Positions 14,134-16,839 of a stretch of 16,839 bases of DNA are shown here, in pieces; the stretch's first letter is position 1, and every line of letters starts with the position of its first letter. Made by a program: the position numbers and the translations under genes. The DNA is from Anaerotignum sp. (GTDB taxonomy: Bacteria; Bacillota; Clostridia; Lachnospirales; Anaerotignaceae). The DNA lies in assembly GCA_020024255.1 (NCBI GenBank), contig JAHHTX010000040.1, positions 1 through 16,839 on the forward strand, given 5' to 3'. The notes below the pieces were generated by a model. That model ran no database searches. It worked only from the letters and a program-made list of their open reading frames with translations, and was not told where the DNA came from.

Positions 14134-14483
14134 CTAAAAAAGCCATGAACAAACGTTCATGGCTTTTTTTACTGTTTTCTTTTTCTTTGGCAGTTCTGCA
14201 TATATAGCTGAAAAAAGTCCCCGCAAGTATGCCTTGTCCTCCACTTCTTCTATGAAAAAAGCATTTCCTTTGCTCCTTCATAAGGCAAAGCGTAGACTGG
14301 TTCTTTTACATAAGCACAGGCTGCCGCAACAGGTTTTATCAGCAGTCTGTCATCATAAATTCCTCCTGCGACTCTGCCCTTATAATAGAGAATATATTCC
14401 CCCATCATTGCTCTGTAAGTCACATCTTCCAAACCATCAAGCTGTTCCAGTATAAAATGCAAATAACCTTTCGTAGAACCCAT
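14134..14483 (-). pseudogene. TfoX N-terminal-domain protein, frame broken at a T6 run
   Basis: From ATG 14483 the frame gives 77 residues: YLHFILEQLDGLEDVTYRAM and MGEYILYYKGRVAGGIYDDR are typical of the TfoX N-terminal domain, reaching YEGAKEMLFS before a TAG at 14250. In another frame the usual family tail continues directly: IEEVEDKAYLRGLFSAIYAEL and then KKKK, ending at TAG 14134. The switch lies at a run of six T on the coding strand (14255-14260). One T more, or two fewer, would restore one frame of roughly 115 residues. This may be a true mutation, a sequencing error or slippage. GAGG lies 7 nt before the ATG. The restored end runs through the tRNA terminator. Function of the stand-alone domain is not established. 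Confidence 0.75.
14136..14170. terminator. Bidirectional Rho-independent terminator after tRNA-Pro
   Basis: GCCATGAAC (14142-14150) and GTTCATGGC (14155-14163) form a perfect 9-bp stem with loop AAAC, flanked by A6 before and T7 after, so it can end transcripts in both directions: tRNA-Pro from the left and the TfoX-domain gene from the right. Confidence 0.9.
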
Positions 14484-14515
14484 TGTTGTTCCTCATTTCC
14501 TGTATATTGCATATT

Positions 14516-14553
14516 TATATCGTACAGTCCGATTTCCCAAACTGTACGATATA
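14516..14553. repeat. 13-bp perfect inverted repeat between amidase and TfoX-domain gene
   Basis: TATATCGTACAGT (14516-14528) and ACTGTACGATATA (14541-14553) are perfect inverted repeats around a 12-nt loop. On the minus strand it comes 6 nt after the amidase stop and about 30 nt before the TfoX-domain ATG, but is followed by AAATATGC and not by U. On the plus strand it is followed by a T-run (14556-14561). It may be a terminator for antisense transcripts, a processing hairpin, or an operator. Confidence 0.6.
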
Positions 14554-14559
14554 TCTTTT

Positions 14560-16617
14560 TTACCGTAAAGGCAGTGACATAGCTTCCTGAATTCCTCTTG
14601 CCAGCCCCAAAGCCACCTGCTCCTGATATGCCTCGCTTGCAATTTTCAGTGCATCATTCGGATTTGTCAAAAATACAATTTCTGCAAAAATAGCAGGTAC
14701 TTTTGCCTGATTTAATATCAATAAATCTGTTCTGAGTTTCAATCCTCTATCTGCATTTCCTGTTGCAGCCACAACATTCTTCTGCATAATAGTAGCTAGC
14801 TTTTTACTGGTCAGTTTAGATGCATCGTCTGTAGGGTAGTCCTTGTACAGCATTTCTGTTCCATGTGCCGCTATGGGGCCTGAATTCATATGCACAGTCA
14901 CAAGGGCATCTGCAATCTGGTTTGCAATACCAATTCTTGTAGTATTTTCAGGGTATATATCGCTATCCCTCGTCAAATATACCTGTACACCGCTTCCTTT
15001 CAAGGCTTCCGCTGTCTTTTTCACCACATCAAGTGCCATATCCTTCTCATTTAGACCATTCCCAATGGTTCCTGGGTCTTTACCACCGTGTCCAGCGTCT
15101 AAAATAAGTACCTTGTCATAGACTTCTTTTGGATTTTTGACATATACAGCATATCTGTCTTTCTCATCTTCTATTTCATAAGCACTAATGCGATTCTGAT
15201 TGAAATGCAATACCGTTTTTCCGCCAACCGTAGAAACTTGTATATCTTTTAGCACATCATTACCTACAGCATACGTTCCGTTTCTGTAAACATGGCTGTA
15301 GTCCCCTGGTAGAATCAATTCGAAATACCCTTCCAAATAGCGGTCTTTTTGCACAACATCTCGTACATCAAATTCTTTTTCTTTTTCCAAATACAATACA
15401 TTTTTTCTGCTGTCATAGAAAATACCTTCTGGTATCTGTCCGTTTTGTGTATCCTCCAAAGATCCTGTAATCCGCAGCAAAATTTCCTTATCACTGATTT
15501 TTTGTTCCAATGATGCAGTTTCTGCCACGCTAAATGCCAGATATAAGGTTGTACCTTCCCTCATAGATGCTGATGCGTGCTGCACAAATTTCATTTTTTC
15601 CGTTTTTATGGGTTTCTCCCATGCAGAAACACCATTGGGAATTTCCACAATCACGTTTTTCGGCTCATCAGTCAAGGTTACTTTTGCATCCTGTAAGCCT
15701 TTGCCCCAAATTCGGATAATATCTTCATTTTCTTTTTCATCATATTCTCCGGAAATATCTTCTACCCTTGCTTTATCAATAGAAAGGAATACCTGTGTGC
15801 CATCTATACTTTGGGACAATTCATAAGATTGATTTTCTGTGAATGCAAAGGTAATGCGTGTGCCTTGTTCCCCTACATTCTCCACTGTAATTTGAGAAAC
15901 ATATCTGCCATCTGCCACTGGCTGTTTTGCTGTATCCAAACAAACAGTATCTGCAAATTCCAGTACCACCTTTTCGCTTCCTGACAAAACTTCCGTTATC
16001 TTGTCCACAGGCTTTGTAAACTGCATCATATATACCTGGCTGCCTTTTTCTTGGTCAATGGCCTTGACCTTCTGCAAAGCAGGCTCTTCCGATTCCTTAT
16101 CCGAATCTTCGGATTCTGTCTTTTTCTGTTCTTCTGCCTGTACTCCCTGTACAATATTTACGGTTCTCGTTGGGTCATCCCATGTGGTAGAGCATTGCAA
16201 TGCGTCTGCCAACCCACGAACGGGCATCATCGTTCTGTCATTGATAATCATTGGCGGTGCATCTATGGTCATTTCCTGCCCGTTTCGATAGACCATTTTT
16301 TCTCCCACCGTAAATACCAGAGCATCATTATCGTTAACCAGAAAAATCTGCTGGGTTTCTTCATTCCATGTCACCTCACAGCCAAGTTCCTCTGCAATCA
16401 AACGCATGGGCAAATAAGTTCTTTCCTCCACAATGACTGCCGGCATATCCGTTGGCACAAGCTGCTTTCCATCTATGGTGATATTCACTTCTTTTGCATG
16501 ATAGTCATGATTTTTTCCGTTATAAAATAAATTCATATCCACTGTCTTCCCATATACCGTCACAGAACTGAGCAGTCCAATGACCAGTGCAGTAGGAAAA
16601 AGTGCTTTCTTTCTCAT
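14560..16617 (-). CDS. Secreted N-acetylmuramoyl-L-alanine amidase
   Basis: 685 residues from ATG 16617, chosen because it starts a signal peptide (MRKKALFPTALVIGLLSSV, cut probably after VYG at 23) and follows AAGGAAAG; an upstream ATG at 16713 adds a hydrophilic stretch and lies in the promoter-hairpin region. Domain order: copper-amine-oxidase-type N-terminal repeats at about 42-157 (TYLPMRLIAEELG, TMMPVRGLADAL), an acidic linker at about 160-190, AMIN-like beta segments about 193-285 and 295-385, a further beta region to about 495, and an Amidase_3 zinc domain at 502-685. Catalytic residues are in place: H510 (DAGHGGKD), E524 (NEKD), H576 (VHMNSG) and E646 (FAEIVFL). It should cleave the bond between MurNAc and L-Ala in peptidoglycan outside the cell; AMIN domains direct such enzymes to the wall. 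Confidence 0.93.
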   Translation of the reverse strand: MRKKALFPTALVIGLLSSVTVYGKTVDMNLFYNGKNHDYHAKEVNITIDGKQLVPTDMPAVIVEERTYLPMRLIAEELGCEVTWNEETQQIFLVNDNDALVFTVGEKMVYRNGQEMTIDAPPMIINDRTMMPVRGLADALQCSTTWDDPTRTVNIVQGVQAEEQKKTESEDSDKESEEPALQKVKAIDQEKGSQVYMMQFTKPVDKITEVLSGSEKVVLEFADTVCLDTAKQPVADGRYVSQITVENVGEQGTRITFAFTENQSYELSQSIDGTQVFLSIDKARVEDISGEYDEKENEDIIRIWGKGLQDAKVTLTDEPKNVIVEIPNGVSAWEKPIKTEKMKFVQHASASMREGTTLYLAFSVAETASLEQKISDKEILLRITGSLEDTQNGQIPEGIFYDSRKNVLYLEKEKEFDVRDVVQKDRYLEGYFELILPGDYSHVYRNGTYAVGNDVLKDIQVSTVGGKTVLHFNQNRISAYEIEDEKDRYAVYVKNPKEVYDKVLILDAGHGGKDPGTIGNGLNEKDMALDVVKKTAEALKGSGVQVYLTRDSDIYPENTTRIGIANQIADALVTVHMNSGPIAAHGTEMLYKDYPTDDASKLTSKKLATIMQKNVVAATGNADRGLKLRTDLLILNQAKVPAIFAEIVFLTNPNDALKIASEAYQEQVALGLARGIQEAMSLPLR

Positions 16618-16683
16618 AGAAATCTTTCCTTCCTGTCTTTCAACATATATCTTATTTCCCCACTTCTCTTTTTCATCTCTCAT

Positions 16684-16717
16684 AAAAAAACAGAGTGCCG
16701 TTTCTTTCGACACTCTG
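16684..16717 (-). terminator. Terminator-like hairpin upstream of the amidase gene
   Basis: On the minus strand CAGAGTGTCG (16717-16708) pairs with CGGCACTCTG (16700-16691), 10 bp with one U-G wobble, loop AAAGAAA, then T7 (16690-16684). The wobble favours the minus strand. It lies 67 nt before the amidase ATG and overlaps the predicted start site of its promoter, so it probably ends an upstream leftward transcript or acts as an attenuator. Confidence 0.65.
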
Positions 16718-16747
16718 ATTTTACTCTTTTTTTATCTTTTCTGTCAA
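16718..16747 (-). promoter_or_regulatory. Promoter of the amidase gene
   Basis: On the minus strand a perfect TTGACA (16747-16742), an 18-nt A-rich spacer and TAAAAT (16723-16718), five of six to the consensus, form a strong sigma-A-type promoter. The start would be near 16711, giving a leader of about 95 nt. Confidence 0.65.
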
Positions 16748-16839
16748 CTGCTTCCCAGAAGAAAGCCTAAGATGGGATAACGAGGATAGATGGCAGTATA
16801 ATGAAAATCCATTTTAGGGAAAACAATTGCGTATACTGT
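16744..16839 (-). CDS. Possible C-terminal end of a gene entering from the right edge
   Basis: On the minus strand one frame is open from the right edge to TGA at 16746-16744, giving 31 residues ending YPRYPILGFLLGSS. I recognise no family. A terminator hairpin starts 26 nt after the stop, as expected for a real gene end, but the piece is too short to prove coding, and a second frame is open for 23 codons over the same stretch. Confidence 0.25.
   Translation of the reverse strand, partial: TVYAIVFPKMDFHYTAIYPRYPILGFLLGSS

Noticed and set aside
16618..16713. Upstream ATG at 16713 as the amidase start
   Set aside because: It would add 32 hydrophilic residues before a normal signal peptide and would start within the terminator hairpin and close to the predicted transcription start.

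Overview
The window looks like the chromosome of a low-GC Gram-positive anaerobe of the Clostridia, probably Lachnospiraceae-like. This rests on the AT-rich spacers, strong AGGAGG-type ribosome binding sites, sigma-A-type promoters, FabK instead of FabI, the type of pantothenate operon, and a cell-wall amidase with copper-amine-oxidase-like N-terminal repeats. The genus is inferred from gene content only.

Layout. (1) Bases 1-405: an AT-rich spacer with a leftward promoter leaving the window and a strong rightward promoter whose transcript begins with small hairpins. (2) 406-3392 (+): a pantothenate operon, panG (DUF2520-type ketopantoate reductase, apparently starting at CTG), panB, a FluC/CrcB fluoride channel and panC; panD is absent. 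(3) 3393-3757: a structured convergent spacer with opposing terminators, a 25-nt direct repeat and stable hairpins. (4) 12768 down to 3758 (-): a complete FASII plus acetyl-CoA carboxylase operon in the order fabH-acpP-fabK-fabD-fabG-fabF-accB-fabZ-accC-accD-accA, mostly with overlapping or nearly touching genes. (5) 13717 down to 12904 (-): an ECF-type sigma factor and a small zinc-finger anti-sigma factor directly upstream of fabH, with no obvious terminator between. (6) 14055-14128 (+): tRNA-Pro(CGG) with its own promoter and a bidirectional terminator. (7) 14134-14483 (-): a TfoX N-terminal-domain gene broken by a one-base frame change at a T6 run. (8) 14560-16617 (-): a secreted N-acetylmuramoyl-L-alanine amidase. 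(9) 16618-16839: its promoter region, with a terminator-like hairpin and possibly the tail of another gene.

How the genes work together. The two big operons converge and are metabolically linked: pantothenate is the precursor of CoA and of the 4'-phosphopantetheine arm on AcpP, and CoA (as acetyl-CoA) is the substrate of AccABCD and FabH. The FASII operon makes the membrane acyl chains. The sigma/anti-sigma pair and the amidase are envelope functions.

I found no CRISPR array, prophage, transposase, toxin-antitoxin or defence locus, and no clearly new biological system. The observations most worth following are regulatory and structural: the panG start and leader, the structured 3' region of the fab operon with its duplicated hairpin, the possible FapR-like operator at fabH, the sigma-FASII co-linearity, and the frame-broken TfoX gene.
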